A stretch of DNA of 64,000 nt from Pyrocephalus nanus (Eukaryota; Chordata; Aves; Passeriformes; Tyrannidae), in assembly GCA_038380795.1 (NCBI GenBank), contig CM076259.1, positions 59,849,938 through 59,913,937 on the forward strand. Reading direction: 5' to 3'. Positions 1-13,069 of this stretch are shown one piece after another. Made by a program: the position numbers and the translations under genes. Position 1 is the first letter of the stretch. Every line of letters begins with the position of its first letter. The notes under the pieces were generated by a model. The model was not told the DNA's origin, made no database searches, and saw nothing but the letters and a program-made list of their open reading frames with translations.

Positions 1-1710
1 CTCCCCAAACTTTCAGCATTCAATATTTAATGGCTGCTAAGTCTTGCTAGAAAACATGTATGGACATGAAAGTTGGTGAGACACTGGGCAGCAGGGGGAT
101 GGTTGTTGAGGGCTGTTCTCGTGAATGTTGGCATCTGATGTGGGAGGGTAGTGACTATCACCGCTATCTGCATGGCTTTAACCACCCCCAAGGGAAGACT
201 TTTGGGTGATCCCAGGTGACAAAATTCGCTGTTGTGTTTCCTATTTTAGGTTACAAGCTTATTAGAGACTTCTAACTGGGGTTAACTGGGCCACCTTCTC
301 AAACAGGGATGGGGGACCCTGGGGGCCTGTGAGCATCTGGTCCCTGAGCTGCGCTGTGCTCTGTTGATACCTACAGGCCTTTCAAAACCTCTCAAGCTTT
401 CACAAGCCTTGAGGTGCTTTTGAAGGCACTTGTTTTTCACATGTTCCAGTGATCACATGGAACAGATCCCAATATGACATTTCTGTACAAGTATGCTGGT
501 ATAAATAATTGTGTAAGGTTATCTCCTTGCACAGGCTCAGCAAAGTCTGGCCATGCTGGGATTGGTACTTAGTCCTGAGCTTTAGGAACAGTCATACTAG
601 GGTTGCTGTAGCTTTTTGACTCTGTGACCTTTAACTAAGAGGAAAAAGATTTAAAAAAAAAAAAAAAAGAGTAACAACTTATTAGACATATCTGATAAGT
701 TATCATTATCTCCAAACGGTTGTTCCTTGCCAGAACAAGGTGCCCAGCAGTTTCAAGCATCCTCAAGCAGACAGCACAAATGCTGCCTCCTGTGCTCCCT
801 CCCAGCATGTTGACCCACTAATCCAGTCCTGTAGGAGGAAATAACACAAACTCTGCCCCAGAGCACCTGAAGAACCAGGATGCCAAGAAGGAGGAGAAGG
901 AAGCAGGGAGCACAGGAGCTGAAGCATATTGTGACTAAGTCAAAAGTGCACAGCTGAATAGGTAGCCTCACCTCCTGAAGCTCATGGATGGATTTGGGAG
1001 ACAACATGATTTTTCTCCAGCTGTAAATGATCACTTCAATCAACAGATTGATTTCTGAGCAAAAACATTTGTAGTATCGAACCCTGAGGGAGATTCATTG
1101 TTTGCACACAGCCATCAGCAAATCACACTAAGATTTCTGTTCTGCCTGAGAAACAGAATTAGCTTCATTATCTGGAGACCCATTTTTAAAACTCAGCACT
1201 AATAATGATGTAGGTTTAGTGCTCGCTCTCAGAAACTCTTTTTTCTTTAATAAGATGGCCAGGTGGGATGTGTTTAGAAAACATTTCCTGCCAGCAGAAT
1301 TCATTTCCGAATCATTTGTTGAGCTCCATGCAAATCCAGGCAGCTTCAGCCCCATAGGTGACTTCTCCCCACTGCTCAGCTCTTATCTCAAGGCCTACCT
1401 TGATTTCTGCTCCTACTACAGCTTCAGGCCTTTGCTCCCAGCCTGTCACCTCCATAAGTAGAGCAACAGCTTTCCTATGTTTCTGTTGGCACCTGTCGCT
1501 AAAGCTGCTCACATCCTCTCCCTGCTCACTTCTTCCTGGTGAGAACCCTAAGTGACCCCAGAAGCTACATGCACAGGCCTGTATCTTTTACGTATTAGAA
1601 CAAGTTCTTGAAAGCCTTTTCTAAATATCAAAGGTGAAAACCACAAACTGCATCTCAGGCTGGCTTCTACAGCTTCACTAACCTCATAGCTTTTACCCAT
1701 AATTCGACTT
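1..1710. other. Non-coding, downstream of TSC22D1
   Basis: I see no exon, RNA gene or clear transposon here. The base composition is ordinary avian intergenic or intronic DNA, with one A-run at about 653-668. The short open frames lack domain-like composition and splice context. In mammals SERP2 lies downstream of TSC22D1; I could not find any of its exons here, so it would lie beyond position 1 if the order is conserved (inference). Confidence 0.6.
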
Positions 1711-2037
1711 TCATAAAATCATAAAATGGTTTGAGTTAAAAGCGTCCTTTAAAAATCATCTAGTTTCAACTCCCCCTGGCATAGGTGAGGACACCTTGCA
1801 CTAAAATAGGTTGCTCAAAGCCCCCTCCAGCCTGGCCTTGAACACTTCTACTGGTGGGGCATCCACAACTTCTCTGGGCAACTTATTCCAATGTATCACC
1901 ACTCTCATGATAAAGAATTTCTTCCTAACAGCCAACCTAAAACTACTCTCTCAGTTTGAAGCCATCACCTCTTGTCCCATCACTAAATGCCCATGTAAAA
2001 GGCCCCTCTCCAGCTTCCTTGTAGCTCTCTTTTCCTA
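1711..2037 (-). mobile_element. CR1 LINE 3' fragment (A)
   Basis: Read on the plus strand this is the reverse complement of a CR1 3' end. It opens with two tail units of the TCATAAAA type at 1711-1724. It then carries the hallmark block 'ATCATCTAGTTTCAACTCCCC', the 'GGCCTTGAACACTTC' and 'GGGGCATCCACAACTTCTCT' blocks, and 'TAAAGAATTTCTTCCTAA' near 1912. It is 5'-truncated (CR1 sense) near 2037, with no reverse transcriptase ORF left. Divergence from the CR1 pattern I recall is moderate, so this is an old, dead copy. Confidence 0.93.
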
Positions 2038-3614
2038 TTGCACCACCCATCATTTCAATTTCCAGTGTTTCTTTTCTGCAACACCTTGGCATTTAACCTA
2101 ACATTTACCTTGCTTGGTCAGAAGATGCTTGCAGAAGTTGCAGCATGTTTGGGTGCTGCAGGAGGCAGACCAAGCAGCAAGTGCTCACTCTTGTCCCTGC
2201 TTCACCCTTAGTAGTCGAGGGCAGAGCAGATGTGATTGCTTTTGCCAGTCCTCAGGGGACATTTGCCCATCTAGCCCCGTCCACATTCCCATTTGGGTCC
2301 ACCTCTGAAAGCACCTAAAATCCAGTGTTGATCACAGGCCCACATACAGAGGTGAATTCAAGCCCTCTGGCCTTGCTGGAGGCAGAAAGCATCCTTCCAT
2401 GTGCCCTCCTTTCCTTGGCCCATCTCACTCTCTTTTTTGCTTTATTTCCTGTGACAAATTCGCTGTGCCGGATCTATGGAAAGCAGCTGAAAGGGTTTCA
2501 TGCTGGCAGTGTTTTTCTCTTTTATATCCCTCAGCAGGCTTGGATCTATTCAAATCTCCCTCTCTCTTCCCTTTTTTTTTTTGGTCTTTTCAGTGAAGCT
2601 TCCTATAATTTCAGCTTTTTTGGCTTTGGAGACTTGAAATCTATCTTTCCTTTTCGCTGTCCTTCCTCCTGCAGTAACCCTTCTTGTGCCATGGCCTTGT
2701 TTTCCATAAGTGTGCTAAGAGGAGCACAATGGAAAGCTGCTACCTTTTCACTGGGAAGACTGCCACCACTCCCAGGTTACCCCCTTAACCTTCTGGAGGT
2801 AGCAGGGGCATCAGCTGCTTCACTCTGCAGATGCACGAGGGAAAGACTATCAGGCTGCCATGAACCCAGCATCTATACAGCTCCTCAAGCTCTCACGGGT
2901 TTTCCAGGAAAACATCATTGCAATCCCAGTGTCAAAGCTGTCAGTACATATTACCTCTCCACCCCCCAGGTCTCCTTGTGGTTTTAGGATTTGTCATGAA
3001 GTTACCAGCACCTGCTCTGTGTAATTGTACACCTCTACAGCCACCAGTGAAGAAAACAGCCTGATGCCTCAGCTGAATATCCCTTTTAATACCCCATTGC
3101 ACCCCTTTCTCTCCTCGGCTTTTTCCTAATATTACAGTCAAGACTCAACAAAACCACATATAAGGAATCTTATGGTGAACAGTTCTCAGGACACACTGCA
3201 AGCTGTGCTGGCTCCATCCTACAGACAGGTAAGGCAGGTAGATGCCCAGCATCTTGGAACGCAAGAGGACTGCAGGCTCAGGCCCTCAGGGACAAGCCCT
3301 CGGGAAGAGCAGCCACTCCATGTCACACCTGCCTCTCCTAACAGAACAGCTGTGCCTTGGGCTTAGACACTCCCAGTTTTAATGGCATAAATGCAAACAC
3401 GTTTCTGGCCATCTCATGTCTTCTGAGGACTTGCCACAGTCTGGTTCAGGAAGGCCAGCAGTCACCTGTTCTTCCATTTAGCAGATGCCGATGCAGCTGA
3501 AAGACTATGCTAGGACACCAGTGTGACGTCCCACCACTAGCCAGCACTTTGCTGGCAGCTGCCCACATATGTCCAGCACTTTTGGACAGGGGTAGCCACA
3601 AGCTCAGCTGTTGC
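2038..3614. other. Non-coding stretch, no gene recognised
   Basis: The longest open frame of the window (220 codons, plus strand, 2325-2987) lies here, but its translation is rich in Ser, Phe and Leu with no recognisable domain, and it has no promoter, splice or codon-bias support. I treat it as chance. No repeat family was recognised. Confidence 0.55.
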
Positions 3615-3672
3615 TATATGGTTGGACTATATGACTTTAGAGGTCCTTTTTAACCTAAGTGATTCTATGATC
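3615..3672 (+). mobile_element. CR1 LINE 3' tail fragment (B)
   Basis: A short sense-orientation CR1 3' end. 'GGTTGGACTATATGACTTTA' is followed by 'GAGGTCCTTTTTAACCTA' and a terminal 'GATTCTATGATC' tail unit at 3661-3672. Only about 60 bp is recognisable; sequence upstream may be more decayed CR1. Orientation is opposite to fragment A. Confidence 0.85.
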
Positions 3673-4636
3673 AGCAGTGATGGTTTCACATTATTGGACA
3701 ACAGGTAAAACAGGGCAAGATCAGTCATCAGAGGGGAATGGGAACCCTTACTGGGCTTTTACCAACTTACCTAACAGCAAGAACCTGCAACAGAAAAGGA
3801 TGGTTTTGCTTTATACTGATTTTAAACATACTGGTAAGCCAGCCTAGAGCTGGTCTTACTTCCTTCCACTCTTACTGGGGTGCCTTTGTGGGATGACTAT
3901 GTGTGTGTTTGCTTCTGGATGCTGTTCACTGTGTGTACACTATCATATGGATCTGTTTGATGCTGGATTACTATTATTATTATTATTATTTATTATATGC
4001 TTACACATATGGTATGACATTGGCACCCACTTCCCAAATAGCTAAAGTCAGGCTTGAGTCAGACCTGGAGCTCAGCATACTGATTCCTTGAACAGATCCC
4101 CATGTACCACAGATAACTGTCTCAAGTTTATGGTACAGATCAGGCTGCTCTTTTGTTTTCTTTTGTTGTCGTGTTGGTTTTTTTTGTTTAAGGAATGCAT
4201 TTGCCAAAAATAGGCTCTTGCTGATCTGGAATTTTTTTTTGGACACTAAACAAGCCAGTGGCAACAACACAAGGGTCATCCTTGTCACACTGGTCAACCT
4301 CATCTTAAACAAGCCAGGCATTTCCAGTCTCACAGCCCTGCCAGCTCCATGCCCCTATACTGGCAGCAGAGTGTGGGGCAGGCTCAGAGCCTGCAAACCT
4401 GGCCTGCTCAAAAGTAAATGGCAAAGGAAAAACCCTCACCCAAAAAAAAGTCACTCTTAAGAAATGCTCTTTCCTGCTTTTTATCTGTGGTTTAGGGGGT
4501 TTTTTATACAATTTAATGGCATTTTGTTTGGGCTGCATATTATATAAGAATATCTTCTTATTTTTTTATTCTGTTTCATTTTTAAACTATTAAAACCATC
4601 TGCCACTTAGTAAACACTAACATATTTTCTTTTCTA
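3673..4636. other. Non-coding stretch with an (ATT)n microsatellite
   Basis: A short ATT/TTA microsatellite lies at about 3971-3997. Otherwise I see only unannotated, moderately AT-rich DNA with a few poly-T runs. No gene was recognised. Confidence 0.6.
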
Positions 4637-4716
4637 GATCAAAGTGTCTCCTGTCTGTGTTGTAATGCAAGTTTGACATTATTTTTTTTACAAGACAGGC
4701 AGGAGACACTTTGATC
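4637..4716 (+). ncRNA. Pre-miRNA-like hairpin candidate
   Basis: Two 29-nt arms, 4637-4665 and 4688-4716, are reverse complements at 27 of 29 positions, separated by a 22-nt T-rich loop (4666-4687). As plus-strand RNA one of the two exceptions is a U-G wobble and only one is a true mismatch (G-G). As minus-strand RNA both are mismatches (A-C and C-C), so folding favours the plus strand. The 80-nt length and stem and loop sizes fit a microRNA precursor. I cannot assign it to any named miRNA family; a small foldback transposon is the main alternative. Expression is not shown by sequence. Confidence 0.45.
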
Positions 4717-5756
4717 AGGTGCCAAACTGTTTCACTACAACAAACAGGCAACACTCTGAGCTAGAAATGATAAGATGTTATTATGCGCCGTGATGATTTT
4801 ATGACATGTCAGCCATGATGTTAAAAAAAACCGCTAGAGAACATATAACTTTAAAAATATAACTGTGAAATTCCAGACTTTTTTAAAATGAACAATTTGT
4901 TAATTGAAAGCATTGCTTTTATATATTTCCTCCACAGATTTGTGACCATTTTGTAGCATTTGGGGCTATTTTTTTTTTTAATTCTTTTCATTTCAATGAA
5001 TCAGTTTCTTCTGTCAAAAACAGTCCATTGTAAAAAAATCTGATGGATTCCACTTATAAAGCTTTTTTTGAAAGTCTTTTTTATAGACAAGAATTCATTG
5101 TCCCCATCAGAGAACAAAATAATCACCTGCTGACTCTTTTATCATTCCTAAACAAATTAATTGCTTGAAGATTATTTCATCCATGTTTCTCAAATGCACT
5201 GCTCCCCACTGCTTCCACCAGCCCCCCATACATGTTTGCCTTTTATTCCAGGATGTAGGATGACTCCACAGAGAGCCAATGGCTTTCCAGTAATACAAAT
5301 ACTGCAGCTACACACTGGGAAAAAAACCACCACCAAAAGCTATGCACATTGTAATTTGTATCTTAATTTGCATCCTGAAAAGAAAAAGAGCTCTTCCATA
5401 GTCAACTATGCTAAGCACCTGGACACCACAGAAGGACTGGGCATGAGTGTGCAGCCCCTAAACATGGGAGCCGCAGGTGGAGCAGGTAAAAACAACCAGC
5501 CCCTCTTCTTCCCCCTAAAAGAAATTGTCAACAAAAGCTATTCTAGCTTTCCATGTGGACAGCCACAGCAGAGGAAGGGTTAATTACCTCCAGTGGACAC
5601 AGCAGCGGGAAAAGATGGGCACTCTTCATCTGAAACTTGCCATTTATTTACTGCTCAAAAGAGGTGAGAAACTTCATGGGCCCAGACAAAAGCTGCATTT
5701 ATGGAAAGACTGATTGAGTATTAGGGGAAAAAAAAAATCCCGAAACACTGCAAAAA
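4717..5756. other. AT-rich non-coding DNA beside the hairpin
   Basis: The first 400 bases are unusually AT-rich, without recognisable repeat homology or long ORFs, and rich in short homopolymer runs. Nothing codes here as far as I can see. It could be conserved non-coding sequence, but conservation cannot be judged from one genome. Confidence 0.5.
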
Positions 5757-5940
5757 CTGGAAGAGGTTGCCTAGAAAGGCTGTGGCTTTTTTATCTTTGG
5801 GGATTTCCAAAACTCAGCTGGACACAGCCCTGAGTGACCTGCTCTCATGCCAAAATTAGCCCTGCTTAAAGTAAGACGTTGGATCACATGATGTCCACGG
5901 GTCCCTTAAAGGTTCAGTCATCCTACATTTATGTTATGAT
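5757..5940 (+). mobile_element. CR1 LINE 3' fragment (C)
   Basis: Sense-strand CR1 3' end. It starts at 'CTGGAAGAGGTTGCCTAGA', passes through a decayed 'CAGCTGGACACAGCCCTGAG' block, then 'GGATCACATGATGTCCACG' and 'GGTCCCTTAAAGGTTCAGTC', and ends in a degenerate 'ATGTTATGAT' tail. It is 5'-truncated and old. No coding capacity remains. Confidence 0.88.
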
Positions 5941-8900
5941 GCCCCTGCAATTATGTGGGATGAACCCCAGGTCAGGAGATAACAAGTCTCAGGTTTGCCC
6001 TAGCCTGGTCTTGTATCTTCACCTACTGCAGCAATGGCATTTGCTGTGGTGCTGGTGCAAATAATAATCTCCTATGCCAGGCACATGCCATCGGAGGCAC
6101 AGCATTCACCCCTTCCAGGAGAAAGTCCTCGTCTTCCCAGATAACCTCATTTCAAAGCATGCACTTGAATCAGTCTGGGGTTGAAGGACTCCTATCACAC
6201 CACTCAAGGTCAGGAGGAGACCCAAGGCAGCACCAGTCTGCAAACATTTCGGCACAGGGAGCTGTTTGTAGCAACAGAACCACGTGCTGGGGCAGCGTCA
6301 ACACACAGAGTGTGCCCGAGCACAGCCCAGGCTGCCACACACGAGGGTTCTGTGTCAGTATGCACAGCACCATCGGACACCAAGCACGGGCCACCTCACA
6401 CTTAGGTCTGCTTTCCTCCCCTGGTGCTTCAGGTCAGCAGGTGTCACCACCCTGAAAATGAATTTCCAACATGAGTGGAACAAAGGCTGCTCAAGAAACA
6501 GTTGAGCTTTAGATCAGTTGAGCCTAGATCCTCCTCTCCCCTTTTAGATGCAGCTTGTTTGGAAACAAAAGCTGTAGGATTTTGTACATTTGTCATTTCA
6601 ACCCAGCAGTAAGTATTTTAATGTGCAATTAATCATTATTCAGAGAAAAGGTCAGAAATCCAGAGCCTGAGAGACTAGAGGTTTGAGTTGGGCATTACAA
6701 ATCAACCGAAAAAGCAACATTATTATTCTATCATTCTAGTTTTTTAAACAGCTCTCCTGCCATTTGCTATGCTCCCAATGTAGTCCTCCAAAGATGACAG
6801 GTAGGGGACTAGAGATGGGATCATTGCAGCAGATGGTTATTTTTGTTGGAAATGGCTGTTGCTATTTTTCAGCCTAGTGGACACAGCCTGCGGTTTCTGG
6901 AAAAGAAAAAAAGTCAGTGCTTTGTCCTGACCCTCCAAAACACAACCTGAGATTTAGGAAACCTGTTGTCAGAGAGTTCTGGATTCACAGACCTGCCCTC
7001 ACTGTTGCAGCCACTGGGAGAAACCACCAATGGCTGTAGGGTGGCTGTCCCACTGGGCATGGAAGGGCATTAGCCCTGGCTGCCTGGGCACTGTCTGTGA
7101 GAGCTCCAAAGAAGCAATCTTCCAAAGAGCAGTTGGTGCCACACACTGCCCAGTTTGTAAAAGCTATAATAAAAGGACTCCAGAATGTCCTTTTGTTTTG
7201 GGGTGAACAAATGAACATCGTTGTTTCTGAACACTAATTTTAAGAGGCTCCATAGAGCTGCAGAATTGTGTAACTGCAAGTTGAATGCTGCTTCTCGCCC
7301 ATCTGCACAGCTGAAAGAGAGGCCCTTTGCCTTCCCCATTTTTGTAAACCCTTATTCCTGCCTTAAGGAACAGATGGAATTAGTTTTGATGATCCAGAAC
7401 AATGTCATCCTTTATTCCCTCTTCAAAAGCAATTAGTAGTTCATCTTGATTATTTGCAGATAATATGAGTCACCAGATAAAACACTTCAAATACAAAAAT
7501 GCTCCTTTAGAGGGAAATAGATAAAAGGTATTTAAGGTTAAAAATCCAGCATATGTTTAAATATCATGAAACTGTCACAGATCAAGAAAAAAAATCAGTC
7601 CCACTTTGTGAAACAAGAAGATTGACCCTGTGTTTGTTTACCCCAAAACCTTAATTAATTTTTTTGCAGGATCAGGGCACCAAAACACCAAAGGCAGCTT
7701 GTGTCACTGTCAGGGCAGAACAACAGGTTTGCGCCAATATGATTTCAGAGCTGTCAAACTATCCAGAATGTCAGGCTCAAACTACCCAGAATGTCAGGCC
7801 CAAATATGCTGTTTAATCTTAAACAATTTTGGGGTTTTTTCTCCTCTCATTTCTTTTCTGATTTCTAGCTTGGTGTGTTGCAGCTCATTGATATTTTCAG
7901 CTCTTTTACCCAGAAACGGGAGGCTAGAAGCTGACTCATTCTTAATAGAAGGTACAAGTCTCATAGGAGCAGCATTATTTCAGGAGTTCATATTTTAATG
8001 GGAACATCAAAGCTATATGGCATTATGATAAGGCCATTAGAAATAGCAATACTGAAGGTTTGCTTCTAACATAGATGATAGCTCATATATACAATGTCTG
8101 TATTGATGTTGCCAAGGAGCCTCACTGACATACTTTGGAGTTAAGTATAGATAGAAATGGAGTTTTGGGAAAAATTAGATCAAAAATAAAGGTTGTTTTC
8201 TTTTCTCTCTTTTTGAAAAGAAAAAGGAAATTAAATGTCTGAGAGTTGTCATATACAACATTTCAAAAGGTACATGTTTTCATTTAAACCTTCCCCTAGC
8301 TTGTTTGGTCTTCTGGGAGCTGGAACAGTGATGAACTGCCAGGCTGTGCTGGAAGGACTCTTTCTTCCCCCTAGGATGGACTAGGTCAAGATTTTCATGA
8401 TCAAACCCACAAAAAATTACCATGTGCAGAATTTTCATTGCCTCCTGCAAGGTGGTTTTTGTTGACATTAGTTTGGTTTAAGTTTTTTTTAGCATTCCTC
8501 TTGCATAAATGCCCATCATAAATATATATTGAGAAAAGGCAAAGGATCTAACCTTCTCTTAAAAAACAGACAGTAGATACGAGAGCTTTTTCCTCTCTAA
8601 ATTACTAACAACTCATACCCATATTTTCACATTCCCAAAAGAAAACTTTTTAAAAGAAACAGGCACTTGCCACTGAAGCAGTGTGGGGAAATGCAAACAG
8701 AGCTGTGGTATGGGTTGATGCCTATGAGCAGCCATGCTGAGATGAAATAAGAGTGCCATGGAAAATGGAAGTGTTTTCCCCTGGATTACAAGGTGCAGAG
8801 GTGCAGCCCTCTCCTTGTCCCATGTGCCTCAGCACTAGCTGGGGGCATCAACCCTCACGAGGAGCACCACAGCTCCTCAAGGGAAGGGTAGGTGGGCAAC

Positions 8901-11900
8901 GGCCAGCTGGAAGCTCTCGTGTCACCTGGTCTTACAGGCCTTCCACCTCCTGATCCAACAGATCCAGTGGATGGCCTGGGGAGTCTGGGCACATTCTACT
9001 CTGACAAAACCCAGAGTGTCCAGGAGCAAGTTATAACACTGTAAGTGTTGAGGATGCTCCAGTAGAATAGTAGCCCCAAACCTCCTTACTGTGAACTCTA
9101 AAACAGACAGGGGCCCATACTAGACCTTCCTTCCCCTGTAAGATTTCACTTCCCTTATTTATTAAAAATAGATTACGAACAACAATATTGTGAGAGGAAG
9201 AAAAAAGAAAAGGGGTGCTCTCTTCAAACCTTTTCAGGTTTCCCCTCCTCTGCGTATGGTTCATCATGGCCACTTGGCCCTGATATCTGCTCCTAGACCT
9301 TCCTGGCTACCAATGCCACCAAAGCAGTCCAGGCCTGGAGTAAAATCAGTGCCTAGCTCTGACATATTCAGTGCAGGTACTGGCATCCAACAGGTCACAT
9401 CAGAATACGGCCTTTCCCATCAACTTTCTCTACCCTACATCTACTTGAGCACACCCACCTCTGACTTATTTGCATCCTATTGTCATGTGGAGCTGCTTCA
9501 GTTTTCCTCACATGCCCTGGCAATACAACTGCTGCTGCTCCTTAGAAAGCCCCAAGTGCACTTACAGCATTTAAGTGGTACAGAGGAGTAATTGCCTTCT
9601 CAGCAAACAGGCTGACCTGGCTCAGATCCTCTACATGAACTCATTAAATGGAGAACTGGTGATCATTAAGAGCATGACTGAACTTCATCTACTACCACTG
9701 CTCACTGGTTTTAAAGTTAAAGCTGATGGAGATGGGGAAATTGTCTAGGAGACTTTTTTTTTTGTGCCACATACATGTACTTACTCTGCCATCCCCTTCT
9801 TACCTTCCCTAACAGACTCGAAACACTTTCATTTGTCACCACTGGGGCAGATTCCTTGTGAAAGGCAGATGGAGAATGCCCATGGCTGCAGGATGCTCAG
9901 CAAGGCTTTGCTAAACCCTGTACTTCGGGGTACAGCCAGTTAAAGCACCCCAATCAATCAAGGCTACACTCAGCTGTATTGCTCTGATCCTCATTTCCTT
10001 TTCTCCCATCCAAGGTAAGTATTCAGTCCTCTGTCAACTGGGGGCCACTCCTTCCTGAAGGCAAGGAAGCTTGCAGTGAGCTGTAAGCTACATCCACTCC
10101 CCCTGATCACCTTCACTTTTCACTTCTCTTCAGATCTGGGGTTTTCATCAACTGCATCTTTTCTACAAAGAAGCCCCTACGAACCTCCCTTCTGTCTGCT
10201 TTCACTTGTGCTTTTGCAAGCCTTTAAAGTCAATGCATAGATATGCTTTAAGCAAGACCACTAAAGCACTTCAGAATATCCTTCTGGAACATTTATAAAC
10301 AAAGCTGTGGTTTCTGTCAGGGACCAGCCTGACATCACTTCGAGGCCACATTTACCTCTAGGGTCATAGAAATATTTCCAAAGAGTTGTTCCTTGCAGGG
10401 GTTCAGTGGTCTGGCCTGCCCAGAAGGTGTTTGGCCCTCACCTCAGTCACCTCATAGGGTCACTGCAAGCAAGAATGGCAGCCCTGACGCAGCTGGCACC
10501 AGGGAACGTGCACTTATGGCACCAGAGGCTGAAGTCAGCAAAAAAGGCCAACTTCTTTTGGTCATTCCTATCAATTCATCATGCTTTCAGGTCTATGCAA
10601 GAGATGCAGTGAGTTACCTCAGAGCTCCTTTGGAGCTCCTTTACATTCTACCTCCCAAGGCGGAAAGATGTTACTCCACAGCAACCTCTTTTAGGGTATT
10701 ATAAAGCAGGATCCACGGCTCCTCAGTGGTGCCAAGTTTCTAGTTTCTCTCCTGCTTTGCAATGAAGAAGAAATGAAGTCCTCCTACCAGCCTGCTATGA
10801 GGAACAGGTCCTCATTTCAAGCATCTGTAAGCGGGGCCAGCAGGGCAGGAGGGAGGAGGAGCCGGCAGCAGGAGGCAGAGGTGCAGAGCGCTGCAGGCTG
10901 CAGCACCGGTGAGCCCATGGAGAGCACTCTGGCAGCGGCCGGTTTCACAGAGATCGGAGATCGTGAGTTTAAGCACATATCTAATTGAATTGCAGATGTC
11001 TTTTCTGATGGCTATCTGGTAGCAAATCTTCAATTAAAGCAGCAGCGAAGAGGCAGAACAGGCTGGTTCTCAGTAATAAAACTAATGGAAGGAAGAGTGG
11101 CTATTTGCTGCAGTCTCCACAGGGAGCAGAATGCAGGCAGATACTTTCAACAAGATTTTTTTTTTTTTTGGTGTGGGGGGGGAGATCTGAGAGCTCGACA
11201 CAGATACCCAGCTTCCAACTCCCAGAGATCCTGACTGTATGTTGAACTGGAAAGCAGCTGACAGTAATTTAAATAATCCACAAATAAGCTCATCTCCATC
11301 CCTTTCCATACTACCTGGTGAACAACAGATCTACTATCCATTCTGAAGGCCAAAGAGGTTTATTCTTCTTGACTTTGTTTTTTAAAGGCTGACAAGTTTT
11401 CTTCACTATCCTTTTGTTACTTTAAAGATTAAGGCAGATTTGCCCTGAGCTTGCATTTGCCAGATCTCAACCTCTTACCATTTTACAGTGCCTTTAAAGC
11501 TCCACAGAGGGAGAACTTTTAACAGAACTCTCAGTCTCCCCAAACTAGAAGACTGTAAATTGGAGTGTTATGACTTCCCTTTTTTCTCCCCCCCCCCCAA
11601 TAACTACTTTCTCATGATGACTTAAACCACATCCAATACATATTACCACATACACATCACTGAAAAACCACCCCCACCCACTGCAGCTTAAGAATCAAAG
11701 TTAAGCTTTGAGATGACCTAAGAATCTGGCTTAGCTCAGGAACAAGGGTTTTGAGACCTGTTTTCCCTTTTCTCAGCCGATTGTTACACTGTACCCAAAT
11801 TCCTGTTGAGCAGCAGTCAGGAGGCCTCTTGGCTATGTCGTACCTAAACTCTCTTGCTTCTTGGCACAGCACAACTCTCCTGGGGGCATCTCAATAGACA

Positions 11901-12659
11901 ATCCTCCTGGGATTCAGTTTCAAGGAAAATAATCAGAGTTCTGCTCATTTTCCCTTTTGAACTGCTGCCCTTTTCCGATGTATTTACAATGTAAGGAAGT
12001 CAGTTTATTCATGGTTTGGCTTTTAACTTCGTTATTGAGCTTGGCTTTGCTCCTGTTGGAAATTGGACCCCAATTCAGGAGGGCAGGTGCCAGTGTCTGC
12101 TGGAAACTCCTTGCCCTGGGATTTTTCGAACAGGCCATTTGTTTGCCTAGATCAGCACATAGTAAATAAACGCAGTCAGAAGAGTCTGCTTACTCATCGC
12201 AAGAAAAGAATCAGGCCAGTGGCAGGTGTTTTTCAGAATATCCCCAAACATTTCAAACGCCCAAGTTCATTCCAGACTCCCCAAGAGCTCCCTCCCGCAA
12301 CCATCCTCCACCTAATTTCATACATTGAAGTAACACTGAACAGCAAGGCTTGGAACTGGGCTAATTTCCTTGAATTTCTAACTTCTTTCAGAAGTTTTCT
12401 TCTTTTCAGAAGAAAATTCTCCAGGAAGTTAAAAAGCAAAGTCCTAAAAAGAGAGAAGAAAAATAAGAAATAATGCATCATCTGTAAGATGTAAACTGTT
12501 ACTAATGTACTCAAGATGCTTGAGAGGTTCTGCAAATGGCACATTTAAAGCTAAACAAGTATGCTGTCAGTCAGCAAGCTCAAGTGCTATTTCACCCTAC
12601 AAGGAATAAATAATAATTAAAATCCTTTGTACTGAGATGAATAAATTCACTGTAGCTAC
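5941..12659. other. Intergenic DNA, no gene recognised
   Basis: Nearly 7 kb with no recognisable exon or transposon. Local features are a 23-bp tandem duplication at 7756-7801, a small purine/GC-rich patch at about 10840-10960 with a donor-like CACCGGTGAGC, a T-run plus G-run at about 11156-11182 and a C-run at about 11589-11599. Open frames here are short and compositionally random. Confidence 0.5.
7756..7801. repeat. Two-copy 23-bp tandem duplication
   Basis: 7756-7778 and 7779-7801 are adjacent copies differing at two positions; both contain CCAGAATGTCAGG. This looks like a local slippage or duplication event. No larger array surrounds it. Confidence 0.85.
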
Positions 12660-13069
12660 AAAAATCAAGGCAAAAAGCCATGCACACAAGCAAAGCAAAG
12701 CAGGGAATTCATTCATCACTTCCTGTGGGCAGGCATGTGTTCAGCCATCCCTGGGAAAACAGGGCTCCATCATGTGTAACAGTGACTTGGAAAGACAAAT
12801 GCCCTCATTCCATATATCCCTCCCTTCCTTCTTCTTCCATATGGTATGGAATATCCCTGTGATCAGTTGGGGTCAGCTGTGTCCCTTCCCAGCCTCCTCA
12901 CTGGTGGCATGGAGTGAGAGGCAGAAAAGGCCTTGACTCTGTGTCAGCACTGCTCAGCAGTAAGGAAAACATCTCTGTGCTATCAACACTGTTCCAAGCA
13001 CAAATCCAAACTCTAGCCCCATGCAAGCTACTATGAAGAATATTAGCTCTACAACAGCCAAACCCAGCA
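12660..13069 (-). repeat. Partial 3' LTR of the ERV
   Basis: Homologous to the 14.4-14.96 kb LTR in the same orientation. On the minus strand it starts with TGCTGGGTTTGGC at 13069, the conventional TG start. The recognisable match stops near 12660, so the 3' portion (R/U5 side) of this LTR is missing and replaced by unrelated AT-rich DNA. Sequence differences between the two LTRs are frequent, consistent with an old insertion. Confidence 0.82.

Noticed and set aside
2325..2987. 220-codon plus-strand open frame, the longest in the window
   Set aside because: Composition is Ser/Phe/Leu-rich with no motif; no promoter, splice or codon evidence. Length alone is within chance for 64 kb on six frames.
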